Below, one piece after another: positions 46,690 through 58,323 of a DNA stretch of 64,000 nucleotides. The notes under the pieces are model-generated. The model worked only from the letters and a program-made list of their open reading frames with translations, had not been told where the DNA came from and did no database searches. The stretch is taken from NCBI GenBank assembly GCA_039090855.1, contig CM077024.1, positions 69,285,594-69,349,593 of the forward strand. The letters are read 5' to 3'. Within the stretch, counting starts at the first letter, position 1. Each line of letters opens with the position of its first letter. This DNA is from Macrothele yani (Eukaryota; Arthropoda; Arachnida; Araneae; Macrothelidae). A program made the position numbers and the translations under genes.

Positions 46690-46893
46690 CAGATGGCTCA
46701 TTGGTTTAATCACTGCCATCTGACTGTTCGTCCGAGAAGGGTGCGGGTTCAAATCCCGGTGAGACATGGGTGTTGTGCTTGCGTTATGGCTCTGGCTCTG
46801 TACTTTCCGTGCAACCAGTGGACCTAAATTATGGACTGGCCACAGCTTATAGCTCATTAAGTTATCCACGGTGGTCGTTAAACATACAAAAAA
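46690..46893 (+). mobile_element. tRNA-derived SINE, diverged copy
   Basis: B-box GGTTCAAATCCCGGTGAGAC, GTTGTGCTTGCGTTATGGCT body and CCACGGTGGTCGTTAAACAT end. Lies about 50 bp from the next copy in the same direction. Confidence 0.87.
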
Positions 46894-46939
46894 ACCCACC
46901 TGAGAGTTTTTTTAGTCAGTAAGATTAATTAATATTTAG

Positions 46940-47148
46940 CCGCAGTGGTGACGCAGTGGTCTGGGTGCCGGCTAATGCTTATACGTCGGAGATATTCTGG
47001 TGAGGGCGTGGATGTTGTGTTTGTCTTACGGCACTGGCTCTCTCTCTCTCTCTCTCTTCCCTGGAACCAGTAGCCCTAAAATAGGGACAGGCGACTGTTT
47101 ATAGCCCATCGAGTACTCATGGTGGTCGTATAAGCTTCAATCGAAATA
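46940..47148 (+). mobile_element. tRNA-derived SINE, copy with expanded CT tract
   Basis: The head GTGACGCAGTGGTCTGGGTG is followed by a shortened, B-box-less tRNA part, then GGATGTTGTGTTTGTCTTAC and an expanded CTCTCTCTCT tract where other copies read CTCTCTCCCTT. Confidence 0.85.
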
Positions 47149-47251
47149 ATTTTAATGCTACTCCTCTCCGAAGGTTTTCTTTCTTGTTAGAGGGAGTGAG
47201 GGGTATTTGTGTGCAGAAACTCTCTTCCATATTTTTGTCTTTAGAAAGCTA

Positions 47252-48802
47252 CACTGACGTGCAAAAATTAAGGACGAGACGGTTTTTCGAATGTAACGTC
47301 GTGCAGAAGTGCTTCACATCGACTCAAATCATACCATAAGATCCCCAAGATGTAAGAATATGGACAAGTGAGCAAAACCGTCCAAACAAGGAATCCAAAG
47401 GATACAAAGGCACTTTATTGAAAAAGTAGCTTCGATCACAACTAAACAGAAGACAGAAACGTCCATGTGACAGGCGGCTGCCAAGAAAAATCCAGTCTTT
47501 AGTAGGGGATATGATCACCCCTGACTGCGTTGCAGGATTTACAACGTCTGTCCATGCTGAGGACGAGGTTGTCAAGGAGCTGTTGAGACATCGCGGTCCA
47601 TTCCTCTTGTAGCGTCAATCGCAGCTGCGGAATCGTTGCTGGCGGCTGGTGACGTGCTGCCAAGCGTCTCCCGAGAATTTCCCACACGTGTTCGATTGGA
47701 TTTAGGTCCGCAGACCTTGCGGGCCAATCCATGCGTTGAAAAATTTCACTCTCCAACAGCTCTGCGACAGCCACTGTACGATGAGGTGTAGCGTTGTCGT
47801 CCATGAAAAGGAACTCAGGACCCACAGCTCCTCTAAACAGACGCACGTGAGACAGGAAAGACTCGGTACAATAGCGGACACCAGTGCCTGAACCTCCTTG
47901 GAAGATGTGGTGGTCAGTACGGCTACCAAGCATGGTACCGCCCCAAACGAGAACTCCGCCACCTCCAAACCGGTCCCTTTCGATGATGTTGGAGGTATGA
48001 TTGTGTGTTCCATGCTCTCTCCAGTTGTGTATACGTTCAGAATCGCTCGTCAGACTAAATCGGCTCTCATCCGTAAAGAGAACTCAACCCCATTGCTGAT
48101 GTGTCCAGTTCTTGTATTTCTGGCACCACATAAACCGCCGTCTCCGATGAGCAGGCATTAATGGCTTACACCGTACTGGTCGTCGTGCAAATAGACCACC
48201 TTTGTGCAGCCTCCTGGTCACGGTAAACGCGAAAACGGACGTCCAGCTTTCTGTTGCATGTGCCGTGCGATTCCTCCCGCTGTCTGCCGTCTGTCTCTTC
48301 TTGCCTGTAGGACAATATATCTGTCGTCCGCCGCCGTGGTTGCTCGTGGACGACCACTGCTAAACTGTTGGACAGCTGTTCCTGTCGTTTGAAATGCTCG
48401 CCAAGCTCGTGAAACGAGGCTGTGAGCGATATCGAACTCCTCGGCCACACTAGTCACACTTCGACCTTCTTCCAACTTCCCAATGACGCGACCTCTGGTA
48501 AAGGCATCTTGATGTGGTCTACTGGATTGCCTGTTGGCCATATCACACGGTGGCAGCAACGCGACGTCCTTCAAACCGATGTACACTGCGCAATAGCGTT
48601 CACCGAATTGCTGAGCGTTCACCGCCCGTGTGCTTGATACCCTTCCGACACTACTCTCCCCTACGTCATGCTGCATATATGCGCATGCCCTACCGTACCC
48701 GACCCTAGTCTATCTCCTGAGTGATCTTTCGGTCTGTTCTGCCTGCTCGTTCTGCTGTTATGCTAATTTCTCCTCTTCGTCCTTAATTTTTGCACACCAG
48801 TT
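47252..48802 (-). mobile_element. Tc1-like transposon A, complete
   Basis: 1,551 bp between TA dinucleotides (47250-47251 and 48803-48804). Inverted ends share GTGCAAAAATTAAGGACGA, with outermost bases CACTGAC on one side and AACTGGT on the other. Transposase on the minus strand. Confidence 0.9.
47499..48541 (-). pseudogene. Tc1 transposase A (two visible lesions)
   Basis: The ATG at 48541 starts MANRQSSRPHQDAFTRGRVI. The N-terminal paired helix-turn-helix DNA-binding region includes EEGRSVTSVAEEFDIAHSLV. The catalytic domain shows FTDESRF (first Asp), FMDDNATPHRTVAV (second Asp) and ADLNPIEHVWEILGRR (Glu), with 34 residues between second Asp and Glu. The frame ends at GDHIPY near 47499, about 345 codons in all, the usual Tc1 length. 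I see a frameshift near 48226 (after RPFSR) and an in-frame TGA at 48084-48086 just before VLFTDESRF. It is the best-preserved DNA transposase here, but not functional as read. Confidence 0.9.
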
Positions 48803-48809
48803 TACAAAA

Positions 48810-48825
48810 CAAAAATACATATTTT
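48810..48825. repeat. 16-bp direct repeat flanking the large palindrome, left
   Basis: CAAAAATACATATTTT, exactly repeated at 49850-49865. Possibly a target duplication. Confidence 0.7.
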
Positions 48826-49788
48826 AATTTGATTGACATTAAATGTCTGTAATTACTGTTTCACACGTTATGCAAGTTCAGCAATCGGGAGATTGCTAAA
48901 TGAAGTTAACATAGTATTGGCAATTGAAATCAAGAAAAATAATAACTATCTGTACTTTCAATATTCATAGTGGCTGTCGGGGCTTCATATGTACGTCTTC
49001 AAAGAATGTGAACTTTTTCCAATTGTGAAGTTTAGATTAAAATTCATGATATTGTAAAATCTGCACCAGATAAAATTAAACAAGATGAATTTTTACAATG
49101 CAGGTAAAGAAATTTTTAACATCACCGAAATATGAAACCTTGTTGATTTTTAAAAAAAAAACGAACTATAATCTCGAAGAGGAAATAACTTTGACTGCGA
49201 AGCACCTTGATAAACAACGAAATAGAAGACGAATTATAATTTTGCTGAAATTTTAAAAAACGAACAGTCTTGAAAAAAGAAAATAATCCAATCGGGAGAT
49301 TTATATTTTTTGGATTATTTTCTTTTTCAAGACTGTTCGTTTTTTAAAATTTCAGCAAAATTATAATTCGTCTTCATATTTCGTTGTTTATCAAGGTGCT
49401 TCGCAGTCAAGGTTATTTCCTCTTCGAGATTATAGTTCGTTTTTTAAAAAATTCAACAAGGTTGAAATTCAGCTTCATATTTCGTTGATGTTAAATTTTT
49501 TTACCTGCATTGTAAAAATTCATCTTGTTTAATTTTATCTGGTGCAGATTTTACAATATATCATGAATTTTAATCTAAACTTCACAATTAAAAAAGTTCA
49601 CATTCTTTGAAGACGTACATATGAAGCCCCGACAGCCACTATGAATATTGTAAGTACAGATAGTTATTATTTTTCTTGATTTCAATTGCCAATACTATGT
49701 TAACTTCATTTAGCAATCTCCCGATTGCTGAACTTGTATAACGTGTGAAACAGTAATTACAGACATTTAATGTCAATCAAATTAAAAA
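48822..49788. repeat. ~967-bp near-perfect palindrome
   Basis: The left arm 48822-49290 and right arm 49311-49788 are inverted copies with few differences. Examples: TGACATTAAATGTCTGTAAT at 48834 against its complement near 49750; GACTGTTCGTTTTTTAAAAT near 49331 against the complement near 49253. The loop is about 20 nt (49291-49310). No coding sequence. It would fold as long double-stranded RNA or a DNA cruciform. Confidence 0.93.
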
Positions 49789-49865
49789 TCGTAGCCACGT
49801 AAAAAGTATGTTAATCGCAAATTGGCGAAAATTAAACAACGATATATTTCAAAAATACATATTTT

Positions 49866-50689
49866 TGACCCCAGAACTAATCATTCTCTAGTCAAAGAGT
49901 TTGAAAGTGGACAGAGAAATAAATGACAGAGAGATAGAGTGAACTCAGACAAATTCAATAAGCATTTTTCGGAATTTACATGTCATTGAGATGTTTCACA
50001 AGATCGTTTCAAGGCTGCCAAACGGTCTAAGTCGTACACACCGTCTTGAGTCCACAAGTCTTTGTTTCAGAGGAAACAAAAGACACGGCCAATAGAAGTC
50101 TGTTCGTTTCCTTGCAGCCACATAGCCACGAATAAACAAATTCCAAGAACCGTGAAACTGCCGAACTATATTTTCAAATTGTTTTTTCTGTGCTTTTAGC
50201 AAAGTAGTGGGTCACTCCTTTTCAGTTACTTCCGTATTTATTATTCATCAATTAAATTCGCAATTTGTAAGCATGTCATTACGTCTATTCACGGCATTAA
50301 TAATCGAAGGTCGGATGTAAATAAGGGATTGCTGTTCATTCTGGTTGCTCGGAACATAGCTTGAAGATAGAAATAAATAAAAATAATCCGCTGTTGCACA
50401 CGCAAAGTACTATCTTATAGTACAAACTTGAGAAAAGCACTGAAGTGAAGGTGAAAAAAAGATCCACTAAGAGCACGAGGTTTAACCAGCGGGAAGCGTC
50501 CATAGACGCAATGGAAGCGCCGCTTCCCTTTGAAATCATGAGGTAAAATGCTGCACGAAATCGTGAAAAAGGCAATAAAGTATTAAAAATTCAAATTCAT
50601 TTATGCATTATTTTTCAGTTATTTCGTAATAAAAACAAGTTTCATGATTACGCTACTAAGTGAATGTATTCGACTTGCGGCCGGTTACG
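49866..50689. other. No feature identified
   Basis: AT-rich; a small GGGAAGCG...CGCTTCCC inverted pair at about 50490-50530 is the only structure noted. Confidence 0.4.
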
Positions 50690-51110
50690 TGAATGCCGAC
50701 TGTTGTGAACCAGGCAATTGAATTCAGAGAGGCTTCTCTTTTTCAGACAGACATGGCCGTACTACGTTCTCCGTGGGTCGAAGCGATCTCTACTGTGCTT
50801 CTAGCCTGGCCTCTCAGCCCAGCAAGGAAGCCAAAAAGGCGCATGTGCGTGACGTCCTTTTCGGACGCGGATACTACGTTATCCGTGGATGCGATTTCTA
50901 CTGCGCTTCCAGCTGTAACCTCTCAGCCGTGCATGGTGGCCTAAGCGGTGCTTGCGCTTGCCGTTTGAGTCTGCGTTTATATCGCTTCCAGCTAGTAAGC
51001 GTATGTTTCGGTGAAATTATTTGTCTGCGTATAAAAGGATTACTTCGTTGTTTCTGTGTTCTATTGTATTGGCTGTTGATGTGTGAAAATAGTATTTTGC
51101 AGTAATATTC
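50690..51110 (+). promoter_or_regulatory. GC-rich segment with internal duplication and TATA-like box
   Basis: Markedly GC-richer than its flanks. It contains two related ~60-bp units (50761-50820 and 50873-50930, both from TACTACGTT(C/A)TCCGTGG to CCTCTCAGCC) and GCGTATAAAAGG at about 51028. It could be a promoter, a solo LTR or part of an unrecognised element. No gene follows downstream. The 110-codon frame is not supported by any domain. Confidence 0.3.
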
Positions 51111-51599
51111 ATCGTGAATATACAGTATATGTGAATTATACTGAATTCACCTTTATAATCGGCTTCTGTGGGTCAATCTCAGTTCTTTCTTACACTTTTG
51201 TGTATGGTTTTTCGTTACACTGACAAGTTGTTTCAAATCTTACAAGCAATCTTCTTCCCCTGTATCAGAGAAGAATGCGAATTGATTCAATTTCTGGCGA
51301 AGACAGAAAATCGTCGTACAGTCGATTATTTCGAGAAGTCCTCGACATTGTTAGTTTGAATATTTCCGTAATATTCAGTAAAGTGCCAATATTAATGTTT
51401 CAATGTACGTGTGCTTGGCAAAACACAATTTCCTGAATTCCTCACGAAATTTCCAGAGATCGCTTTTTCTTATTCGAAAGAAGCTTTTCCTTCATTTTTT
51501 CGATCTCATTTGCATGAAAAGTGGACTCAGCGTAATTTATTCACAGCCGGTTATGCTGAAAGAAAGTGTCGGTGAATTCTACTAATTTCTGATTGCTGA
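51111..51599. other. No feature identified
   Basis: Short frames only, no motifs. Confidence 0.4.
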
Positions 51600-51607
51600 A
51601 GACCTGG

Positions 51608-51838
51608 ATTCCACCTCTGTGGCGCAGTGGTCTAAGCGATGGCCTCTGATCATTCGTCCGAAAGTGGTCCGGGTTCGAATCCCGTGAGAAATGGGTATTG
51701 TGTTTGTCTTACTGCACTGGCTCTCTCCCTTCCCTGGAGCCGGTGACCCTAAATTAGGGACGGGCGACTGCTTATAGCCCATTGAGTTGCTCATGGCGGT
51801 CGTTAAACCTCCAATAAAAAAAATAATAAAACAAAAAC
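51608..51838 (+). mobile_element. tRNA-derived SINE with target duplication
   Basis: Nearly complete. Head TGGCGCAGTGGTCTAAGCGA, B-box GGTTCGAATCCC, full body and A-rich end. Flanked by AGACCTGG (51600-51607 and 51839-51846). Confidence 0.93.
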
Positions 51839-51846
51839 AGACCTGG

Positions 51847-52421
51847 GCAACGTATTCCCCGAGGTATTCAGACTCAGTCAGCTTATATTGACTACTTCTA
51901 CAAATACATCTGCTGAAAGGCCTTTTCTGCACGCAAATGAATCAACACATTTAAAAAACGATCCGTTGTAATATGTATTTACAATGACGTTCCTGTGTTC
52001 ACCACATAAATTCAGTTCTCATAACCAACGAAAGTTTTCGCTGCTATTATTTTATACAGTATGTGTTAGTATATATAATGTTTAAATGTTCATAAGTACA
52101 TAATGTTTAAATATATATGCGTACATACTTTTTAATATTTGCATGCATATACTGCATAAGCATAATTTTTTATTACATATGCATTGTATGTGTATTAATA
52201 AAGTGACTAAGATGGGCTATTCTGACCGCTTCTCCTTCCAGAAAATTCACGCTCCGCCACTGGGTGTAACCAAATACTGGAATAGTAAGGGCAAAAATAT
52301 ACTCTGTAGGATAGAGACACTCAGAGCTCGGCTTTCTGTTAGGACTAGTGCGCAAGCATAGTCGACAGAACTCGCGACGTTTCGTAACCACTGTTATAGG
52401 TGGTAACGCCTAACCTTTATT
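51847..52421. other. No feature identified
   Basis: AT-rich, with TATATA and CATGCATA-type runs around 52080-52160. Confidence 0.4.
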
Positions 52422-52456
52422 TTTTTTCAGTTGGAGGTTTAACGATCACCAGGGGC
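52422..52456 (-). mobile_element. SINE 3'-end fragment
   Basis: Only the poly-T side and TTGGAGGTTTAACGATCACC of the SINE 3' end remain, in reverse orientation. A 5'-truncated stub. Confidence 0.7.
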
Positions 52457-52491
52457 AGGGCTTTAAAAGACAGAAGGGCTGGTTCATCTCT

Positions 52492-52800
52492 TTAAAGGGC
52501 CGCGGGTGTCCTATTGGGCAACGTTCGTGACTGCCGCGGAAGGGACCTCAGATTCGATCCCAGGCAGGTACGAACGCTCGATCCACTAAATATCCGCCGT
52601 GCGTCGGATGGGTAGGTTAAGCCGTCAGACTCCGGGTACTGGCCCCCCGGTAATAAATAAGGGCGTCTTCCTCCCCTTTCTACTTCGCTTCCGTGTCACT
52701 TTCCTGTCGGGCACTCTAGCCCAAATCTCCTAGCTTCCTATTTCTAAGGGTTGTTTAAGACCTGGGGTCAGACACCCCCTTCCTAAAATCCTCTATATAT
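52492..52800 (+). mobile_element. Second type of tRNA-derived SINE (candidate)
   Basis: Begins GGGCCGCGGGTGTCCTATTG with a D-arm-like stretch, followed by CAGATTCGATCCCAGGCAGG with a good B-box. The ~220-bp pyrimidine-rich body does not resemble the main SINE family, and the end has ATCACTTGATCATTTGATC repeats. A single copy in the window, so the family assignment is inference. Confidence 0.5.
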
Positions 52801-53014
52801 GATCACTTGATCATTTGATCATCGCTTTGAGAAACCGAATGCCGACACGGTTCTCGGGGAAGAAGTTCAGGGACCATCTGTGACGTCACCGTGCTGCTTG
52901 GAGTTCTCCCTCCCATGCTGCTGGGCTGTCGTTGCGAGCAGTTTTCTAGCATGTTATGTTTCATCGTACTAGATTGTTTTATCGTTTGCATTATACGAGT
53001 ATTTATTTGTGTAT

Positions 53015-53026
53015 ATACTGTAATAC
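53015..53026. repeat. RTE copy 2 target site duplication, left
   Basis: ATACTGTAATAC, repeated at 55886-55897 directly after the ATG-repeat tail. Confidence 0.9.
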
Positions 53027-55885
53027 CTAGGCTGCCATCTGATGCTGACCTTGGCTACGTACAACGGACGCTCCCTATCTTCTGATACAAGGCTTCTTGA
53101 ATTGGAAGAGGAACTACAAAGGATCAAGTGGAACATCATCGGGCTAAGTGAGGTAAGGAGAAAAGGAGAAGATCTCATTGAACTGAAAAGTGGAAATCTC
53201 TTCTACTATCGTGGGACAGATACTGGCAGAACTAGTGGTGTTGCATTTATAATAAACAAGAAACTGAAAGATAAAGTTGTAGAAGTTGAAAGTTCCTCTG
53301 ACAGAGCTGCACGACTCGTTATCCAACTCTCGAGAAGATACCAGGCTCAGATTATTCAAACTTATGCACCCACCACAAGTCATGCTGAAGAAGAAATTGA
53401 AGAATTTTATGAGGAAATTCGTCATCTAAATAATAAAGGTAAGCAGCACTTGAAGATAATTATGGGTGATTTCAATGCAAAAATAGGGCAACGGCAACAG
53501 AATGAAACTTCAGTAGGTAAATTCGGTCACGGCAAAAGAAACCAGCGTGGAAATACTCTCGTAGAGTTTGCAGAGGCAGAAGGGTTTTTCATCTTGAACT
53601 CAAGAAAAAGCCACACAGGAAATCGACATGGAGACATCCAAATGGGACGACAAGTGAAATTGATTTTATTATGTGTAACAAAAAATTCGTCATAGAAGAC
53701 TGCAGTGTGCTAAACAAGTTCAACACAGGCAGTGACCATAGATTGGTGAGATGTAAGATGCACCTCAACACTAAACTCGAACTTAGCAAGCTCATAAGAC
53801 AAACAAAATGTATTGACATAACCAACCTTAAAAACACCATAATACCTTCAAATTGGAACTGAAGAACAGATTCTCTGCTTTAGAAGGCCTAACATCGGAA
53901 GAAGTGGATATTTCTGAAGTTAACAGAAAAGTAACCAAAGCTCTTATGGAAACAGCAACAAAATTAGCTGGGTCTAAGAACAAGTTGCATGTAAACAAAT
54001 TATCAGGAAAAACGAAAATGTTGATGCAAAAAAGAAGAGAGATGAGGACAACTAAAGAAGATGTGACTTCCAAAGTGGAATATATAGAGCTATGCAAGAC
54101 AGCACGAAAAAGTATCACTGAAGACGTAAGGAAATTCAACTGTGAGCTAGTGAGGAAAGCAATTGAAAACAACCAAAGCCTAAAGATAGCAAAGGGACAT
54201 CTCAGTAAGGGAAGAAAACAGATTATGGCTCTGAGAAAAGAAGATGGTTCTATAACAAGAAATAGAGGCGAAATTTTGACAAGAGTGAAAGATTTCTACT
54301 CCAAATTATATGAAAGGGATGATACATGTACTCCAGACATCATGAAAGGTACCATTACCAGAGTTCTGCCAGTCCTTCCAGCAGAAGTTGCACATGCAAT
54401 CAAGAACATGAAGCGGGGAAAAGCTCCAGGAGAAGATGGAATTACTGTAGACATCATACAAGAAGCAAGTGGAGAAATCGAAACAGTACTCGCCCAAATT
54501 TTCACTCGATGCCTTAATGAAGGGAAAATTCCTGAGGATTGGAACAACGCTACAATGATCTTGCTACATAAAAAAGGTGACATTGAGGATATCAGGAACT
54601 ACAGACCTATCAGCCTCCTATCAGTGGTTTATAAAATTTTAACTAAAGTTCTTTCACACCGCTTGAAGGTGACACTGGACATGGCTCAACCGAGAGAACA
54701 AGCTGGATTCAGGAGTGGCTACAGCACAATAGATCATATCCACGTACTGAGAGAACTAATTGAAAGAGCGAGGGAATATGAACTTAAATTGTGCATGGCT
54801 TTTATCGATTATAAAAAAGCCTTTGATTCGGTGAAACCATCAGCAGTTGCAATGGCTCTGAAATCCTGCGGTATTGAAGATGCATACATTAATTAATATT
54901 ATTAATAACATCTATGAAAATGCAAGTGCAAAGATTCGGCTGTTTGAAAATACAACACACATAAAAATTGGAAAAGGAGTGAGACAAGGTGACACCATAT
55001 CTCCGAAGCTCTTTAATGCCACATTGGAAAATGTCTTTCAATCACTGAACTGGGAAAACAAAGAGATAAAGATTAATGGAGATTATCTAACCCCCTTCGT
55101 TTTGCTGATGACATAGTCATTTTTGCAACTACCCCATCAGAGCTACAGAGTATGATCTAGGAACTTGCTGACAAGAGTAAAGAAGTGGGATTAAAAATGA
55201 ACTTTCAGAAGACAAAAGTGATGTACAATGCTTTTACAAGAAATGAAGATTTATCGATTGATGGAGAAAAGCTGGAGATAACAGACACGTACGTTTATCT
55301 TGGACAGCAGATATCAAGTGAGGGTCACATTGGTGAAGAAATTAATCGGCGTACAAAACTTGCCTGGAGAGCTTTTGGAAGAAGCAGCATAATTTTCAAG
55401 AGCAATATGCCATTATGTCTTAAAAGAAAAGTGTTTGATCAATGCATCCTTCCAGTGCTTACGTATGGTGCAGAGACGTGGACATTAGCTAAAAGAAACA
55501 TACAAAGGCTGCAGACAACTCAAAGAAGCATGCAGAGGTGCATGCTTGGTGTAACCAGGAGAAATAAGAAGAGGAACACGTGGATCCGAAAAATGACAAG
55601 AGTGGAAGACATCATGATCAGAGTTAAATCCCTGAAATGGCAATGGGCTGGACATACTGCCAGAAGAGCAGACCATCGATGGACAGCCGAAATTTTAGAT
55701 TGGATTCCAAGGGACAGGATAAAACCCAGAAGAAGACCACATGGAAGATGGGTGGATGAAATTCGAAAGTATGCGTGAGTGACATGGAGGAGACTGGCAC
55801 AAGACAGACCGTTGTGGAGGAAACTTGGGGAGACCTTCGTCCAGCAGTGGATTGATAATGGTTGACAATGATGATGATGATGATG
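53027..55885 (+). mobile_element. RTE-like LINE, copy 2, 5'-truncated
   Basis: Starts inside the 5' leader at CTAGGCTGCCATCTGATGCT (compare copy 1 near 23115), just upstream of the ORF, and ends with a GATGATGATGATGATGAT tail. Flanked by 12-bp target duplications. The missing leader is typical of incomplete reverse transcription. Confidence 0.93.
53042..55830 (+). pseudogene. RTE endonuclease-reverse transcriptase, copy 2 (broken)
   Basis: The ATG at 53042 starts MLTLATYNGRSLSSDTRLLE. The APE-type endonuclease shows IIGLSEVRRKG, QTYAPTTS, IIMGDFNAKIG and, after a frameshift near 53600, SDHRLVRCK. The RT-bearing frame 53853-54896 carries KAPGEDGITVD, YRPISLLSVVYKI, QAGFRSGYSTIDH and AFIDYKKAFDS. 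A 4-bp duplication (TAATTAAT near 54893) breaks the frame before RQGDTISPKLF. Another shift precedes FADD, a TAG lies near 55158, and a TGA near 55777 cuts the C-terminal basic region. Very similar to copies 1 and 3 at DNA level. Dead. Confidence 0.93.
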
Positions 55886-55897
55886 ATACTGTAATAC

Positions 55898-56399
55898 ATA
55901 GAGATATATATATACAAATAGTTCACGCAAATGTTTAAGAGTGTATGTATCTATTGTATGCGTGTACATAAATAGTTTACCTAGTCAGTCAGATTGGATT
56001 AAATTACTGTCTTCAGGTGGACTTACCCTACCGTCCTGCTCATAAATGAATGGTACAAAAATTTGAAAAACATTTTTATTCATTTCACGGCATCATCATT
56101 TTTCGAAAAGGAAAAGGTGTAATCTGCGAACATGTCATCGAACTGGAAAACCATTACCTTTAAGTAAACAAAGATGCAATTCGCTTATTTTGTAGATTAA
56201 AAACGTTTATCAGAATTCGCTCTTTAAACAGAAATGCAGTACTAGTATCACATAGACAGACCCAGCAGAAAATACAGAAATTGATACGTTCAAATACTGG
56301 AAAAAAACCTATACCTGATTTTTAGCGAACAAAGGATGCTTCCCAAATCAAGCTGCAATTTTAAGTAAAAGTTTTTCACTTTTGGTTCAGAAGGAATTT
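55898..56399. other. No feature identified
   Basis: AT-rich; short TATATA run near 55905. No coding signal. Confidence 0.4.
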
Positions 56400-57025
56400 A
56401 CATGTAAAATATTTACGATTTGTAAAATGGCACAATGTGTCCCGATCTGCATAATTAACCCTCAAGTAAACAAAGATATTCAAAATATTGTAAACAAAAT
56501 TTCTGGGGTATTGGGTTTAATTACGAGAATTTCAAATAATTTAACAATTAAAACATTAAAAAGTTGTACTACAGTCTGATTTATCCATGTTTGACTTATT
56601 GTTTATTAGTATGGGAGCAAACTACTAAGACTAATTTATATACATTACAATCATTACAAAATAGGATGGTCAGAATTGTAAATAATTTTAGGGGATTTAA
56701 CTTGAATATGGGGGTACGGATAAATTCTTATGGATTTTTAGATATTGAGAAATTATGGAAATTTAGATTATTAGGATTCATGTATAAAAGAATAAAAGAG
56801 AATAGGTATCAACATTTAATTCAACTGAACACTGTAGGCCACGACTATTAAACAAGAGATAGAAATGCATCTTTGTTACCAATGACTAACACTTTAACCC
56901 AAAAAAGATTTATTGATTACCAGGGATCGATGTTATGGAGTAACCTACCTTATCAATTAACACATATTAATAATTATAATTATTTTCGAAAGCAACTAAA
57001 CAAATATTTGCTAACAAATTAATTA
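56400..57025 (+). pseudogene. 3' fragment of another non-LTR retrotransposon
   Basis: Encodes the C-terminal end of a LINE RT protein: NKISGVLGLITRISNNLT, then after a shift YYSLIYPCLTYCLLVWEQTT, LQSLQNRMVRIVNNFRG, and finally YFRKQLNKYLLTN with a stop near 57021. The YYSL.YP.L.Y....W / LQ...R.I pattern follows the RT in CR1/Jockey-group LINEs; exact clade not determined. It is unrelated to the RTE copies. 5' part absent. Confidence 0.7.
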
Positions 57026-57141
57026 AAGTATTAAATTCTATGGTAACATTTATTAATCAGACCAGATATGAGTAAATTTTATATGTGCAGGACGTTTGAC
57101 TTGACTACGTACTTTAAGGGAATTGTGATTCACTCAGGCGA

Positions 57142-57165
57142 TATATATATATATATATATATATA
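57142..57165. repeat. (TA)n microsatellite
   Basis: About twelve TA units; a shorter TA run lies at 57525-57544. Confidence 0.9.
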
Positions 57166-57944
57166 GCCTTTTACTCAAATTCCTGTTCTGTGGTTACCCT
57201 GTGCATAAGTATTCACGTTATATATGTTGTTTTTCTTAATACTATATGTTATAAAATTAATTTTGAAATGTGACATAGTCAAAAGTGACCCCATAACGAA
57301 ATAAGTGAAATGAAATGCAAGCTGAGTTTGTTAGTTCGAAGCTCTTAAAATATAAACTTAATTAAAAAATTGTGGTCTTAGAACGAAAAAAATATATATT
57401 AGAGAATACAATTAGAAACGTTTTTGGAGAAATGAGATATATCTTTTACAATGTGATTACAGAATTGTAGAAAACAGAAATCTTAAATTCTCTGATCAGC
57501 ACTTTAGAATGGCATAAATATTCCCTATATATATATATATATATTTAATAGGTGATACACAGAAAACAAGGCACAAGAGGAAAACAAATATTATCATTTG
57601 TACAACTGCATTTTGATTTTTGTTACCGACAAAACACAGTGTTCGGAAAAATTTTCCAATGCTGTGTTTTATAAATAATCAACTGTTAATTAGTCGCTGA
57701 GCCTTTTGCGTAATACACAATGATGTGTTTATATGCCCAATACTGTAATGTTAAAAACATGTGTTTAAAGTTTAAATAATTCTTTTTTTTTAACTACAGT
57801 GATGATAGTTTAGTTCAATTTCATTCCCTTTACTGTAGTGCTTTACAGTTATGTAGCTTTTTCTTGACTTTTAAACTGATTATTTCGGATTTCCCGTGGA
57901 GCAATGGCTTCTGAGAACTCCACCAATAATCCGCTGCTGCAGCA
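57166..57944. other. No feature identified
   Basis: AT-rich, no element recognised apart from the short TA run. Confidence 0.4.
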
Positions 57945-57955
57945 TAACTACGTCA

Positions 57956-58177
57956 TTTTTTTTTTTTTTGATTGGAGGTTTAACGACCACCGTGAGCAAC
58001 TCAATGGGCTATAAGCAGTCGCCCGTCCCTAATTTAGGGTCACTGGTTCCAGGGAAGGGAGAGAACCAGTGCCGTAAGACAAACACAACATCCATGCCTC
58101 ACCGGGATTCGAACCCGGACCCCGTTCGGACGAATGATCAGAGGCCATCGCTTAGACCACTGCGCCACCGGGGCGGC
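57956..58177 (-). mobile_element. tRNA-derived SINE with target duplication
   Basis: Reverse-oriented, nearly complete copy: poly-T, GGAGGTTTAACGACCACCGT, body, GGATTCGAACCCGGACC and TGCGCCACCGGGGCGG. Flanked by TAACTACGTCA (57945-57955 and 58178-58188). Confidence 0.95.
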
Positions 58178-58262
58178 TAACTACGTCATCATCTCCAGCT
58201 CGCGTCTTCTGGGGAGCCGGCGGCTCTAAGGACCAGACCTTCTCTTTTATAGCCCCGCACCG

Positions 58263-58323
58263 GGGGTAGGTAACTCAATGGGCTATAGCCCAATGGGCTA
58301 TAGCCCATTGAGTTACCTACCCC
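58263..58323. repeat. Perfect 29-bp-arm palindrome at a SINE 3' end
   Basis: GGGGTAGGTAACTCAATGGG... (58263-58291) pairs perfectly with 58295-58323 around a 3-nt loop. The arm is SINE body sequence (ACTCAATGGGCTATAGCCC), so the SINE 3' part has been copied back in inverted form. Confidence 0.95.

Noticed and set aside
47702..48013. 103-codon minus-strand frame overlapping Tc1 transposase A
   Set aside because: An alternative frame of the transposase; the DDE motifs are in the other frame.
57896..58180. 94-codon frame containing SNSMGYKQSPVPNLGS (same peptide at 21223-21504 and 51582-51932)
   Set aside because: The peptide is the antisense translation of the SINE, repeated wherever a SINE occurs.
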